The notes below the pieces were generated by a model. It had not been told where the DNA came from, did not search any database, and was given only the letters and a program-made list of their open reading frames with translations. Position numbers and translations under genes: made by a program. From Oscillatoriales cyanobacterium USR001 (lineage in GTDB: Bacteria > Cyanobacteriota > Cyanobacteriia > Cyanobacteriales > Microcoleaceae): a DNA stretch of 64,000 nt. Positions 17,601 through 25,808 of the stretch are shown in pieces. The stretch's first letter is position 1; each line of letters begins with the position of its first letter. The stretch is from NCBI GenBank assembly GCA_001698425.1, contig MBRE01000074.1, forward strand, positions 143,196 to 207,195, read 5' to 3'.

Positions 17601-19352
17601 GGTGACGGTAAAGCTAACAGCGTTACAGCTACAGCTTTTGCTGACATCTTAATTGGTGGCGGTGGTGCAGACTTCCTAACAGGTGGTTCCGGCGCGGATA
17701 TCTTCAGCTATAAGGCTCCTCTGGATGGTGGCGATACGATTACTGACTTTGTGGTAGGCGTTGACAAATTTGAGTTTGTCGCTGCTACTTTCGGTAATAT
17801 GACTACCGCTAACTTTGATGCTGTCAGCGGACCGACTCCTGATATCACTGATAAAGAATTAGTCATCTTTACTGGTGGTACTTACGCGAAATTTGAGGAT
17901 GCTCAGGCTAAGGCAACAGGAAGTAACACAAATCCTGGTTTCTTTACTTTCTCGAATGCTGCGAATGAGACAGTGTTGGTGTTTGATTCTAACGGTACAA
18001 CGGCTGGTGGTTTCACCACTGTTGCCATGTTGAAGAATGGCCCTGTAAGTTTGGGTACTGCTGATTTTGTCTTCACTGGTACTATTCCACCAAAAGCTCC
18101 TCCTGCGCCTTTACCTCCTGTTAATAGCACTGTTGATTTAATGGCATCGGGTAATACCTATCCGAGTGCTGTTAATGATTTCAGCACCAATGCAGGCGGT
18201 TATGGCTTCAGCGGCCCCGTGTTATTCATGGGTGACGGTAAAGCTAACAGCGTTACAGCTACAGCTTTTGCTGACATCTTAATTGGTGGCGGTGGTGCAG
18301 ACTTCCTAACAGGTGGTTCCGGCGCGGATATCTTCAGCTATAAGGCTCCTATTGATGGTGGCGATACGATTACTGACTTTGTGGTAGGCGTTGACAAATT
18401 TGAGTTTGTCGCTGCTACTTTCGGTAATATGACTACCGCTAACTTTGATGCTGTCAGCGGACCGACTCCTGATATCACTGATAAAGAATTAGTCATCTTT
18501 ACTGGTGGTACTTACGCGAAATTTGAGGATGCTCAGGCTAAGGCAACAGGAAGTAACACAAATCCTGGTTTCTTTACTTTCTCGAATGCTGCGAATGAGA
18601 CAGTGTTGGTGTTTGATTCTAATGGTACAAATGCTGGTGGTTTCACCACTGTTGCTGTCTTGGGTTCTAGTCCGGTGACTTTGGGTGTTGGTGATTTTGT
18701 CTTCACTGGTACGATCGCACCAAAAGCTCCTCCTGCACCTTTACCTCCTGTCAGTAGCACTGTTGATTTAACAGCATCTGGCAATACTTATCCTGTTAGC
18801 AATCTTAATTTCAGCACCAGTGCTGGCGGCTATGGCTTCAGCGGCCCTGTGTTGTTCATTGGTGATGCTGGTGCGAATAACGTTACAGGCACGGCTTTTT
18901 CTGACATTCTGAATGCTGGCGGTGGCAATGATACGCTTTCTGGTGGTGGCGGTAATGATACGTTAACCGGTGGCACTGGAGTGGATAGCTTGGATGGTGG
19001 TGCTGGTAATGATGTCTTTGTGTTCAGTGGCACTGATGCGGCTGGCAGTGATTTTATTACGAATTTCAGCACTGCTGACGATCTGATTCGCCTCAATAGC
19101 ACTGGTTTTAGTGGATTTGGAACAGGAACTCTTGGTTCTAGCTTCTATGTCTATAACAACAATACTGGTTCTACTGTGGCTCAGATTGAGGCGACGTTGA
19201 CTACGGCTCCAGCGATTATTGCTATCTATGATGGCGCGTCTTCTAAGCTTTACTATGACTCCAATGGTTCTACTGTTGGTGGTAATAGTTTGTTCGCGAC
19301 TTTGAACATAGACTTTGGTGCTTCTGGTAACTCGAAGCTGTTGTTGTTCTAA
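14697..19352 (+). CDS. Giant RTX (hemolysin-type calcium-binding repeat) protein
   Basis: A 1551-residue, highly acidic protein with no N-terminal signal, as expected for type I secretion. Residues about 25-305 are dozens of GGxGxD nonapeptides that form calcium-dependent parallel beta rolls. A TPTPTPTPTS linker (about 380-397) leads to a cadherin/CSPG-like Ig-type domain (about 398-510), a second short RTX block (about 525-580), and then a module of the type GGDxIxDFxxGxDKFxF repeated four to five times. Two of these modules (residues 939-1148 and 1149-1358) are nearly identical 630-bp copies. A final RTX block (about 1405-1445) and an aromatic/hydrophobic end (NSKLLLF) complete it. Likely a cell-surface or S-layer/adhesion protein; no exporter genes are in the window. 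Unusually, several repeats carry Cys (NDSCKGG, NDLCDGG) or poly-Lys. Confidence 0.88.
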   Translation: MADELLDIGNEKKIKTIVTDDAIIGTDDDDDINNEGSGKKKKIYGGKGKDKIKGSDKGDEIYGGKGDDDCKGGKDKDKIYGGRGNDNCSGDDGDDEISGNEGDDKISGGAGKDSLFGGKGDDQCDGEDGDDNISGDTGNDSLTGGAGNDSLTGGVGNDTTVGGTGNDTLDAGEGNDSLDAGEGNDSCKGGAGNDSLSGGAGNDSLDAGEGNDLCDGGDGNDSLSGGAGNDTLSGGAGNDTMAAGEGNNSLEGGAGEDSLQGGTGDNTLSGGAGNDTIVGGTGNHTCIGGEGVDSFIINNATSGGKSIVTDYTDNLDKFLLGEGVSFSSLSFVQVGINTEIRSSSNFVLAVLLNISATILEVSDFLQISNSNSTTSPVAIPVTTSTPTPTPTPTSTVTTPTVEANKELTLVAGTLQVITIDALRFFSGSETGPSGIIYKLNKLPDSSTGQLFYKGQAITSVGFTFTQLDISLKLVTFQAAAGFTGDAGFDFDVTDGQTVISGQSFKLKVFNTTFNFVGSTTPQTIAGSPLDDSIETGDGGDEVKGGKGSDKVKGGKGNDKIEGGEGDDEIEGGEGKNTLTGGVGKDRFSYKKARQGVTKIEDADLITDFNADEDTIEFSTAAFGNIVIGNFKKLKITANILTIDESSNLLDFSDDDSVFDIESLQKRFKAFGRNDNRGRFCQFMDRATGRAVLVFSLGIRFEIISVFATRITLDIKNFVFSGPELPIPKGTDGPDIIDFASSPAPVTYDGLGGNDTIGGSNFDDEFIGGDGDDAIAGAGGKDLLKGGPGADIFSYMNTKEGGDKIVDFTSGVDKFRFVSGAFGNLNGSNFDLVNITSPNTDIAGKELLIFSGTYASLGDVQKQFAALPGAGKAGPVFCMFKNAAGESILVFDSDGVGPAPTVEIANLGTGITGLGTADFLFDGTVPAPMMPPMNSVVDLMASGNTYPSAVNDFSTNVGGYGFSGPVLFMGDGKANSVTATAFADILIGGGGADFLTGGSGADIFSYKAPLDGGDTITDFVVGVDKFEFVAATFGNMTTANFDAVSGPTPDITDKELVIFTGGTYAKFEDAQAKATGSNTNPGFFTFSNAANETVLVFDSNGTTAGGFTTVAMLKNGPVSLGTADFVFTGTIPPKAPPAPLPPVNSTVDLMASGNTYPSAVNDFSTNAGGYGFSGPVLFMGDGKANSVTATAFADILIGGGGADFLTGGSGADIFSYKAPIDGGDTITDFVVGVDKFEFVAATFGNMTTANFDAVSGPTPDITDKELVIFTGGTYAKFEDAQAKATGSNTNPGFFTFSNAANETVLVFDSNGTNAGGFTTVAVLGSSPVTLGVGDFVFTGTIAPKAPPAPLPPVSSTVDLTASGNTYPVSNLNFSTSAGGYGFSGPVLFIGDAGANNVTGTAFSDILNAGGGNDTLSGGGGNDTLTGGTGVDSLDGGAGNDVFVFSGTDAAGSDFITNFSTADDLIRLNSTGFSGFGTGTLGSSFYVYNNNTGSTVAQIEATLTTAPAIIAIYDGASSKLYYDSNGSTVGGNSLFATLNIDFGASGNSKLLLF

Positions 19353-19366
19353 GGAATAATGGCACT

Positions 19367-19392
19367 AGGCTAATAGCTAATGCTATTAGCCT
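19367..19392 (+). terminator. Possible terminator hairpin after the RTX gene
   Basis: An 11-bp perfect stem AGGCTAATAGC (19367-19377) with GCTATTAGCCT (19382-19392) and a 4-nt loop, 14 bp after the stop codon. A T-rich stretch follows only after 15 bp, so it may be a processing or pausing hairpin rather than a classical terminator. Confidence 0.45.
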
Positions 19393-19404
19393 TGAGGCTA
19401 ATGT

Positions 19405-19553
19405 ATTTTGTTATTTGTTATTTGTTATTTGTTATTTGTTATTTGTTAACTGTTAACTGTTATTTGTTAACTGTTATTTGTTATTTGTTATTTGTTAACT
19501 GTTAACTGTTAACTGTGATAAAACTTCCTTCTTCCTTCTTCCTTCTTCCTTAG
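19405..19553. repeat. Heptameric short tandem repeats (TTATTTG, TTAACTG, CTTCCTT)
   Basis: Three heptamer families follow each other: repeated TTATTTG, interleaved TTAACTG, then CTTCCTT (about 19525-19550). Similar TTATTTG/TTAACTG arrays occur at 22267-22345 and a TTAACAG form at 23826-23866. Short tandemly repeated heptamers are a known feature of filamentous cyanobacterial genomes, usually intergenic and variable in copy number. Confidence 0.85.
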
Positions 19554-19589
19554 TTAGTATGATGCCCAAAATTTGGGGGTGATTTAATA

Positions 19590-19790
19590 CTAGGCTTCGA
19601 GGGCATATCTCACCCAACCTCTACGGATGGCGTGGAGGAGTCTGTTAACTAATTGTTGAGCTTCTTCGTCAAAACTGGAGCTAACGATCGCTTCTTTTAA
19701 GATGGCGCGATCGCCTTGGCTTAAGATACCTTGGCAGCTGGCATTGGCGAGGATCGCATTGAGGATATCGGTGGTGGAATTGGTAGTCAT
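19590..19790 (-). CDS. Small unknown protein, tandem paralogue A
   Basis: A 66-residue protein (begins MTTNSTTDILNAILANAS, contains CQGILSQGDRAILKEAI, ends in a basic IRRGWVRYALEA). It is predicted helical, with one Cys and no membrane segment. It is part of a 447-bp tandem duplication with the next gene, and the duplicated unit includes the upstream region. The coding frame is conserved between copies with substitutions such as S/G and E/K, which supports it being a real gene. I do not recognise a named family. Confidence 0.65.
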   Translation of the reverse strand: MTTNSTTDILNAILANASCQGILSQGDRAILKEAIVSSSFDEEAQQLVNRLLHAIRRGWVRYALEA

Positions 19791-20030
19791 GGTTGTTTTC
19801 TGATTAACTCTACTCTTTAATCATCGCTGGTAGCTTTTACTTTTTCTGTGAGTGCTATCGTTTAAACAGGTGATAGTTTGGAGATGATGGTGCGATCGCA
19901 TCTTGTTAGAGGGAGTGACACCCATCACAGAAGAGGAAAGTTGGAATAAGGTTTAGTTAAAGCTAAAAGCTGAAAAGTGATTAAACTTTTTCCTTCATGT
20001 CTTTGGTAAGTTCTGAAAAGCTTTTGTTGC

Positions 20031-20237
20031 TTAATACTGTGCTTCCAAAACCAATGTCACCCAACCTCTACGGATGGCGTGGAGGAGTCGGTTAACTAAT
20101 TGTTGAGCTTCTTTATCAAAACCGGAGCTGACGATCGCTTCTTTTAAGATGGCGCGATCGCCTTGGCTTAAGATACCTTGGCAGCTGGCATTAGCGAGGA
20201 TCGCATTGAGGATATCGGTGGTGGAATTGGTAGTCAT
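20031..20237 (-). CDS. Small unknown protein, tandem paralogue B
   Basis: A 68-residue protein nearly identical to the one at 19590 through residue 60; the end differs (WVTLVLEAQY instead of WVRYALEA). The upstream 140 bp, including a GTGCTATCGTTTAAACAGGT stretch and a GCGATCGC site, are also duplicated, so both copies probably keep the same promoter. Function unknown. Confidence 0.65.
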   Translation of the reverse strand: MTTNSTTDILNAILANASCQGILSQGDRAILKEAIVSSGFDKEAQQLVNRLLHAIRRGWVTLVLEAQY

Positions 20238-20390
20238 GGCTGTTTTCTGATTAACTCTACTCTTTAATCATCGCTGGTAGCCTTTACTTTTTCTGTGAGT
20301 GCTATCGTTTAAACAGGTGATAGTTTAGGGGTGATGGTGCGATCGCATCTTGTCAGAGGGAGTGACACCCATCACAAACCACAGGACAGA

Positions 20391-20442
20391 GCAACCACAG
20401 GGGGATTGCCCCTACTAAATAGGTCGGTTATGCGTAAGTCCT
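20391..20442. repeat. Two dispersed repeat ends upstream of the CapA-like gene
   Basis: Bases 20391-20415 are a 25-bp sequence (GCAACCACAGGGGGATTGCC plus CCTAC) found identically inside the lipA coding region at 25230-25254. Immediately downstream, TGCGTAAGTCCT (20431-20442) is the terminal sequence of the ACTTACGC element family. Both look like remnants of non-coding repeats. Confidence 0.6.
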
Positions 20443-20475
20443 GTAAAATCTATCTGTTGGTTATGAGGAGAGAAT

Positions 20476-22269
20476 GTGAGTCAGCAAGAGGTTTTAACAT
20501 TAGCCAAAGAAGGTGATGCAGTCGCGATCGCCTTCCTAATCACTCAAGCACTAGGCACTAAAGGCATTACTGTCAAATCCGCTCGTCAAAATAACTGCTT
20601 GCACTTATTACTCGAAGCAGAACAACTTCCTCCTCAAGATGCCTGCATTCGAGTTATCGTCAAAGGCTTACTTCGTCTCCAAGCAGCTTCTCTCTCAACA
20701 GTAAAAATTTACGGACGACGGAGCAGTCAACAATTAGCCGGTTGGACTGAAACCGTAGAATTAACACAACCCTCCATCTCCATACCTTTAACTGTAGGAA
20801 ATCAAGGGAATAAAAAAACGCAGGTACACGGGAACACAGTAACACAGGAAAACCAAAGTACCAGAGAGCAAGACCAGGGAAGTAAGAAAACAGAAAAGAT
20901 TTTTGTCACATCTGCTCCTCAGTCACCAATCACCAGTCACCAATTTGCTGGTTATAAATCCCAAATGACTTGGTTTCTGCTTGCCTTCGTGAGTGTAACA
21001 CTTCTTCCCTTACTCGGTTTTGTCTTCAGTTCTCAATTACAACAACCCCAAGCTATAAAATCAAATAACGCTCAAAACTTACCGTTATTCAAGCCAACTC
21101 CATCTAAATCTGCGCCTCCTAAAATCAGCCCTACTCCCAATGTTATCGCTGCTACAACTATTCCTAAACCCTCGCCAAAACCAGCAACAACTACACAAAT
21201 AACTAGCAATGTCAAAGAAGTTTCTAACTTAAGTTTACCATCCCCAAAAGAACCTAAAAATCTAGGGGAGAATTTTACTATTAAGAAGGAACCTAAAAAT
21301 CTAGGGGAGAATTTTACTATTAAGGCCGTTGGCGACATTATTCCTGGCAGTAATTATCCTTACAACAAATTACCAGAAAACAAGAACATTTTATTCCAGT
21401 CTGTCAAACCATATCTGCAAGGAGCCGATATTTTGTTTGGTAATTTTGAAAGTACATTAACTGACTATCCTTATAGTTCAAAAGGTAGCGGTGGTGGGAT
21501 GCTATTTGCTTTTCGGACTCCTCCAAGTTATGTCAAACTCTTGAAAGATGCTGGTTTTCACATTTTGAATGTGGCAAATAACCATTCTTGGGATTTTAAC
21601 GAACAGGGATTTAAAGACACGATTAACAATATTGACAACGCAGGAATGCAGGCTGTAGGTAAGAAAGGTCAAATTGTTTACAAAACTGTCAAAGGTGTGA
21701 ATGTTGCTTTTATTGGTTTTAGCAACTATGGTGATGTTCATAACTCTTTGTTAGAAATTAAAGCAGGGGAAGAGATTGTTAAAGAAGCTCAAAAAAAAGC
21801 TGATGTTGTAGTAATTTCTGTTCATGCTGGGGCTGAGGGAACAGGAGCGCTGAGAGTGAGGAATGAGAATGAAATGTTTTATGGTGAAAATCGGGGAAAT
21901 ATGGTGTTATTTTCCCAGAAAATGATTGATGCTGGTGCAGATTTAATTTTAGGACATGGCCCCCATGTTCCGAGAGCGTTAGAATTGTACAAGGGGAAAT
22001 TGATTGCTTATTCTTTGGGTAATTTTATGGGATATCGTAGTTTATCAACTGTGGGTGAGCTTGGTCAATCTCTGATTTTACAGGTAGAAATGAATCCTGA
22101 CGGAGATTTTATTTCTGGTAAGATTATTCCGGTGCAGTTAACGGGGCAAGGGATTCCTTTTATTGATGATAATTTTAGCAGTGTGGGGTTAATTCGTAGT
22201 CTGATAAAAAGTGATTTTCCGAATACGCCGCTAAAAATTGACGATCGAGGGCAAATTTTGAAAAAATGA
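20476..22269 (+). CDS. CapA-family (poly-gamma-glutamate type) metallophosphatase-like membrane protein
   Basis: GTG start at 20476, preceded by a GAGGAGA ribosome-binding site. The 597 residues comprise an N-terminal soluble domain (about 1-95, LTLAKEGDAVAIAFLITQAL) shared with other cyanobacterial membrane proteins, a Thr/Gln-rich linker, one membrane helix (about 165-186), a Pro/Ser/Lys-rich spacer, and a CapA domain (about 284-590) with AVGDI (D287), FGNFEST, VANNHSWD, VHAG and GHGPHVP, the metal-binding signature of the calcineurin-like CapA fold. CapA proteins act in poly-gamma-glutamate or exopolysaccharide anchoring. Residues just before the domain contain a 13-residue tandem duplication (KEPKNLGENFTIK twice). 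No capB/C neighbours are present. Confidence 0.82.
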   Translation: MSQQEVLTLAKEGDAVAIAFLITQALGTKGITVKSARQNNCLHLLLEAEQLPPQDACIRVIVKGLLRLQAASLSTVKIYGRRSSQQLAGWTETVELTQPSISIPLTVGNQGNKKTQVHGNTVTQENQSTREQDQGSKKTEKIFVTSAPQSPITSHQFAGYKSQMTWFLLAFVSVTLLPLLGFVFSSQLQQPQAIKSNNAQNLPLFKPTPSKSAPPKISPTPNVIAATTIPKPSPKPATTTQITSNVKEVSNLSLPSPKEPKNLGENFTIKKEPKNLGENFTIKAVGDIIPGSNYPYNKLPENKNILFQSVKPYLQGADILFGNFESTLTDYPYSSKGSGGGMLFAFRTPPSYVKLLKDAGFHILNVANNHSWDFNEQGFKDTINNIDNAGMQAVGKKGQIVYKTVKGVNVAFIGFSNYGDVHNSLLEIKAGEEIVKEAQKKADVVVISVHAGAEGTGALRVRNENEMFYGENRGNMVLFSQKMIDAGADLILGHGPHVPRALELYKGKLIAYSLGNFMGYRSLSTVGELGQSLILQVEMNPDGDFISGKIIPVQLTGQGIPFIDDNFSSVGLIRSLIKSDFPNTPLKIDDRGQILKK

Positions 22270-22345
22270 ATTTGTTATTTGTTATTTGTTATTGGTTATT
22301 TGTTAACTGTCATTTGTTAACTGTTAACTGTTAACTGTTAATTGT
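22267..22345. repeat. Heptameric TTATTTG/TTAACTG tandem repeats
   Basis: A second array of the heptamers seen at 19405, between the CapA-like gene and the cupin gene. Copy number differs between arrays, consistent with slippage. Confidence 0.8.
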
Positions 22346-22369
22346 TGTATAACGTTTAAATCGAGTATT

Positions 22370-22759
22370 ATGCCGAAATCTACGATTACTTATTGGAACC
22401 CATTAAGTTTGGAAAACCAAGAGCAATGGCAGCCGATCGCAGGGCTTGAACAAATTGCGGAAGAAATTACTCTGAGCATAGATGAAGAGACAGGGGAATA
22501 CACTCGTTTAACTCGCTTTTTCCCCGGTGCCGATACCACTCCTTTTGGTGGAAAAAATCATCCCTATCCTGAAGAGATTTTAGTGATTAGTGGTCGTCTT
22601 TATGACCAAGCTTTTGATATTTGGTTGGAAAGTGGACATTATGCTAGTAGACCACCTGGAGAAATTCATGGACCATTTAAAACTGATATTGGGTGTGTTG
22701 TACTTGAAATATCCTTTCCTAATCGAGTCAAAGAAATTGAAAATACGCCTAACTCTTAG
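22370..22759 (+). CDS. Cupin-domain protein (ChrR-like)
   Basis: A 129-residue single-domain cupin. The two cupin motifs are visible as TPFGGKNHPYPEEILVISG (motif 1 with H and the E in EEILVISG) and YASRPPGEIHGPFKTDIG (motif 2 with H). This arrangement resembles the ChrR-like anti-sigma cupin fold, but no adjacent ECF sigma factor supports that role. It is convergent with the PfkB gene, leaving 5 bp between stop codons. The substrate is unknown. Confidence 0.75.
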   Translation: MPKSTITYWNPLSLENQEQWQPIAGLEQIAEEITLSIDEETGEYTRLTRFFPGADTTPFGGKNHPYPEEILVISGRLYDQAFDIWLESGHYASRPPGEIHGPFKTDIGCVVLEISFPNRVKEIENTPNS

Positions 22760-22764
22760 TCCCT

Positions 22765-23805
22765 TTATTCCTGAGTAAGAAGCGATCGCAAACCCTCTTT
22801 CATCTCCTCCACCGTAGTCGTCGCCGTACCAAATTGGCGTACCACAATACTCGCCGCCAAATTCCCCAAAACCGCCGCTTCCCAACTAGACGCACCCACA
22901 CACAAAGCTAAAGTCAACGCCGCCACCACCGTATCACCAGCACCAGTCACATCAAAAACATCCGTTCGATTAAAAGCCGGAATATCTAACTGTTTAATCT
23001 CTCCATCCTTCATCCTTTCAAACAAACTCATTCCCTCCTCCCCGCGAGTAATTAACATCTGTTGAGATTGAGTTAAATTGAGTAGATCGCAACCCGCTTT
23101 CAACAAAGTTTGAGCATTCTTAATATTATATCCCGCCGCTTGTTCCGCCTCTGGTAAATTAGGAGTAAATAACATCGCTCCCCCATAGCGATTCAAATCA
23201 GTTTGAGCATCAACAATAGTTCGAGAATGAGACAGCGCCGCCTCAATTACCGCCGCAGTTAACACACCATCACCATAGTCAGAACAAACCACCGCATCCA
23301 CTGTATCTAACTGTTGGCGAATATAACTGGCTAATTGTAACTGTAAATCTAAATCTGGTAAATCATCAGACTTGCGATCGAGCCTAACAATTTGTTGAGT
23401 CACCGACTGACGAGCATGACCAGAAATACGAGTTTTCGTCACAGTAGGACGACAAGGATCGATCAAAATACCGCTAATATCAATTCCCACTTCCTCAAAA
23501 ATACCGCACAAAGCCCGCCCCTGATCGTCCTTACCAACTAAACCAGCAACCTTAATTTGACCGCCCAATTTAGCCAAATTATAAACAGCATTGGCACCGC
23601 CGCCTGGTACTTGTTTAGTATTTTCATGGCGCAAAATTAAGACAGGAGCTTCGCGGGAAATACGTTCAACTTGACCTGTCAAAAACTCATCCAGAGTCAA
23701 ATCCCCCACGACTAACACCCGCGCCTGGGAAAAACTATCTAATCGTTGTGTTAATTGCTCAACCGAGCCACGTAGTTGAGCTAAAAAAGTAGAATTTAAA
23801 ACCAT
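22765..23805 (-). CDS. PfkB-family sugar kinase, RfaE1/HldE kinase-like
   Basis: A 346-residue ribokinase/PfkB-fold protein. It has VGDLTLDEFLTGQVERISRE and PGGGANAVYNLAKLGG near the N-terminus, GLVGKDDQGRAL, CSDYGDGVL, and the C-terminal ATP-site signature DVTGAGDTVVAAL. The order and wording match the kinase part of D-glycero-beta-D-manno-heptose-7-phosphate kinase (RfaE1), which phosphorylates heptose 7-phosphate at C1 for ADP-heptose synthesis. There is no nucleotidyltransferase half and no heptose genes nearby, so the precise substrate is uncertain. Confidence 0.82.
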   Translation of the reverse strand: MVLNSTFLAQLRGSVEQLTQRLDSFSQARVLVVGDLTLDEFLTGQVERISREAPVLILRHENTKQVPGGGANAVYNLAKLGGQIKVAGLVGKDDQGRALCGIFEEVGIDISGILIDPCRPTVTKTRISGHARQSVTQQIVRLDRKSDDLPDLDLQLQLASYIRQQLDTVDAVVCSDYGDGVLTAAVIEAALSHSRTIVDAQTDLNRYGGAMLFTPNLPEAEQAAGYNIKNAQTLLKAGCDLLNLTQSQQMLITRGEEGMSLFERMKDGEIKQLDIPAFNRTDVFDVTGAGDTVVAALTLALCVGASSWEAAVLGNLAASIVVRQFGTATTTVEEMKEGLRSLLTQE

Positions 23806-23871
23806 TATTTTAATTAAGACATAAAACAGTTAATAGTTAACAGTTAACAGTTAACTGTTAACCATTAACTA

Positions 23872-24480
23872 TTACTTCAACTTTTGCTTGATGATAGTAA
23901 CAACCTGAGTCAATTGTTTCTTCAGAGCCTCAATTTCAGCCTGCATTTTCACGATTTTATCGTTGAGAGCTTTAATTTCAGCGGCACTCGCCCCGGCTGC
24001 GGCTGCGGCCCCGGCTGCGGCTGCTGGTTTAGCCTCTGGTGCATCTGGCTCTTGCGGACGCTTTTTCGCCAAAATCATGGCTAATTTAATTGCATCAGAC
24101 AACTGTTTTTTCTCGAAAGGCTTTTCGATAAAAGCAAAGAAAAACTTGTCAAATGGTTCTGGAATTTTGTCCGTAACTTCTTCCTTGCGGCCTGACATGA
24201 CCACAAGAGGAATGTGCCGGAGGTCTGCCTGTGATTGGATTTTTTGAAAAACCTCCCAGCCGCTTACTTTAGGCAGTAGGAAATCCAACATGATCAAGTT
24301 CGGGTGTGCTTCACGAATAAGCTTAAGCCCTTCTTCGCCGTCTTTTGCCTCTAGGACTTCAAAGTTGCCAACTGGCAACATCTCTCGCACCCGCACGCGG
24401 ATGACTTTGCTGTCATCAATTACTAGGATTTTGTTACTTGCCACGACTGACTCCTCTGCTGATGTGTGAGGGTTCCCCAA
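23872..24480 (-). CDS. Response regulator with C-terminal coiled coil
   Basis: A 202-residue protein. Residues 17-135 form a CheY-like receiver domain with D22/D23 in VIDDSK, the phosphoacceptor D66 in LIMLDFLLP, VVMSGR, and K120 in FIEKPF. It then has a Pro/Ala-rich linker (PEAKPAAAAGAAAAAGAS) and a C-terminal coiled coil (IKALNDKIVKMQAEIEAL). There is no DNA-binding or enzymatic output domain, so it would act through protein-protein contacts. Similar PatA/CheY-type regulators occur in phototaxis and pilus systems, but nothing adjacent fixes its pathway. Confidence 0.88.
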   Translation of the reverse strand: MGNPHTSAEESVVASNKILVIDDSKVIRVRVREMLPVGNFEVLEAKDGEEGLKLIREAHPNLIMLDFLLPKVSGWEVFQKIQSQADLRHIPLVVMSGRKEEVTDKIPEPFDKFFFAFIEKPFEKKQLSDAIKLAMILAKKRPQEPDAPEAKPAAAAGAAAAAGASAAEIKALNDKIVKMQAEIEALKKQLTQVVTIIKQKLK

Positions 24481-24701
24481 CCTTTAAGTATATTCTTACA
24501 GAATTTGGGCAACAAAACTGATTGCCTTTAAAACTAGGTTGACACTCCCCGGTCTAAAAGGGTTTTCAGGGTATTTCTTATAAATAGTTGGCTACTTCTC
24601 CAGGTTAACTTAGTTTAGGCTGACAGTCCCTACTCTAAAAGAGGTGGGATTTTCAGGCTATTTTTGATCGAAGTGCTCAAAAGCAAAGTCACCAAATTTT
24701 T
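24481..24701. other. Intergenic region with degenerate repeated hairpins upstream of lipA
   Basis: Two related segments follow one another: TTGACACTCCCCGGTCTAAA (24539) and CTGACAGTCCCTACTCTAAA (24620), each followed by a purine-rich pairing arm and TTTTCAGG. They resemble the end hairpin seen at termini of IS200/IS605-type elements in cyanobacteria, but no transposase or TnpB is present. This is a weak inference; the region must also hold the lipA promoter. Confidence 0.3.
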
Positions 24702-25694
24702 ATGTCAGCTGAAACCAGTTTAAATTCAACAACTAACCCGGATCTTTCCCATCTTAGCGCTGAAAGGTCGCGATTACCTGAATGGTTGCGCCGTCCGATT
24801 GGCAAAGTTAGCGAGTTGTCGACAGTGCAAAGAATTATTAAGCAGCGTCAGATACATACGATTTGCGAGGAGGGGCGTTGTCCGAACCGGGGTGAGTGTT
24901 ATGCCCAAAAGACGGCGACTTTTTTGTTGATGGGGCCGATTTGTACTCGCGCTTGTGCTTTTTGTCAGGTGGATAAGGGCCACGCACCGATGCCTCTCGA
25001 TCCTTTGGAACCGTTTTATGTGGCGGAATCTGTGCAGTTGTTGGGGTTGCGTTATGTGGTTTTGACTTCGGTGGCGCGGGATGATTTGCCGGATGGGGGT
25101 GCGGGTTGTTTTGTGGCGACGATCGCGGCGATTCGGGAGGTTAATCCTTTGACTGAGGTTGAGGTGTTGACTCCTGATTTTTGGGGCGGTAGGGGCAGTG
25201 CCCCTGTGCCTGCCCCAAATCCAAAAGGGGCAACCACAGGGGGATTGCCCCTACAGGATAATGAAATAGCGCAGTGGGAGAGAATTGCGATGGTTGTGGG
25301 GGCGAGGCCGGCTTGTTATAACCATAATATTGAGACGGTGCGACGGTTACAGGGTCCGGTGCGACGGGGGGCGAAGTACGATCGCTCTTTGGATGTGTTA
25401 CGGATTGTGAAGGAAATTAATGCGGAAATTCCTACGAAGTCGGGTTTGATGTTGGGGCATGGGGAAACGGTGGCTGAGGTGGTGGTGGCGATGGAGGATT
25501 TACGGGGTGTGGGTTGCGATCGCTTGACTTTGGGCCAATATTTGCGGCCTTCTCTGGAACATTTGCCGGTGCAAAAATATTGGACACCGGAGGAATTTGC
25601 TGAGTTAGGTGCGATCGCGCGGGAAATGGGCTTTTCTCATGTCCGTTCGGGTCCCCTTGTCCGCAGTTCCTACCACGCCGGAGAAAGCGAGTAA
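24702..25694 (+). CDS. lipA: Lipoyl synthase
   Basis: A 330-residue radical-SAM enzyme that inserts two sulfurs into octanoyl groups on E2/GCV-H proteins. Both iron-sulfur cluster motifs are intact: the auxiliary cluster C55, C60, C66 ([12 protein letters not shown]) and the radical-SAM cluster C81, C85, C88 (CTRACAFC). [16 protein letters not shown] and the conserved C-terminal RSSYHAGE are also present. Residues about 163-184 ([20 protein letters not shown]) are not family sequence: the DNA there is a G/C-rich intergenic-type repeat inserted in frame in a loop that varies between cyanobacterial LipA proteins. The enzyme is probably still active. Confidence 0.95.
   Translation: MSAETSLNSTTNPDLSHLSAERSRLPEWLRRPIGKVSELSTVQRIIKQRQIHTICEEGRCPNRGECYAQKTATFLLMGPICTRACAFCQVDKGHAPMPLDPLEPFYVAESVQLLGLRYVVLTSVARDDLPDGGAGCFVATIAAIREVNPLTEVEVLTPDFWGGRGSAPVPAPNPKGATTGGLPLQDNEIAQWERIAMVVGARPACYNHNIETVRRLQGPVRRGAKYDRSLDVLRIVKEINAEIPTKSGLMLGHGETVAEVVVAMEDLRGVGCDRLTLGQYLRPSLEHLPVQKYWTPEEFAELGAIAREMGFSHVRSGPLVRSSYHAGESE
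25191..25254. repeat. Palindromic repeat inserted in frame in lipA
   Basis: GTAGGGGCAGTGCCCCTG on the left and CAGGGGGATTGCCCCTAC on the right can pair as an imperfect hairpin. The right 25 bp (25230-25254) are identical to non-coding DNA at 20391-20415. The insertion keeps the lipA frame and adds about 20 Pro/Gly/Ala-rich residues. Confidence 0.75.
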
Positions 25695-25808
25695 AATTAA
25701 TTCACAAAAAGTAACTCTTGCAGATGGTACAGATGGTACAAATGAGTCACAATCTCTGGTATTTCTAAATAGATACAGATACGTTTGAATTAATTAGGAG
25801 CTTTATCT

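Noticed and set aside
22370..22759. Cupin as a ChrR anti-sigma partner
   Set aside because: No ECF sigma gene is adjacent, so only the fold is supported.
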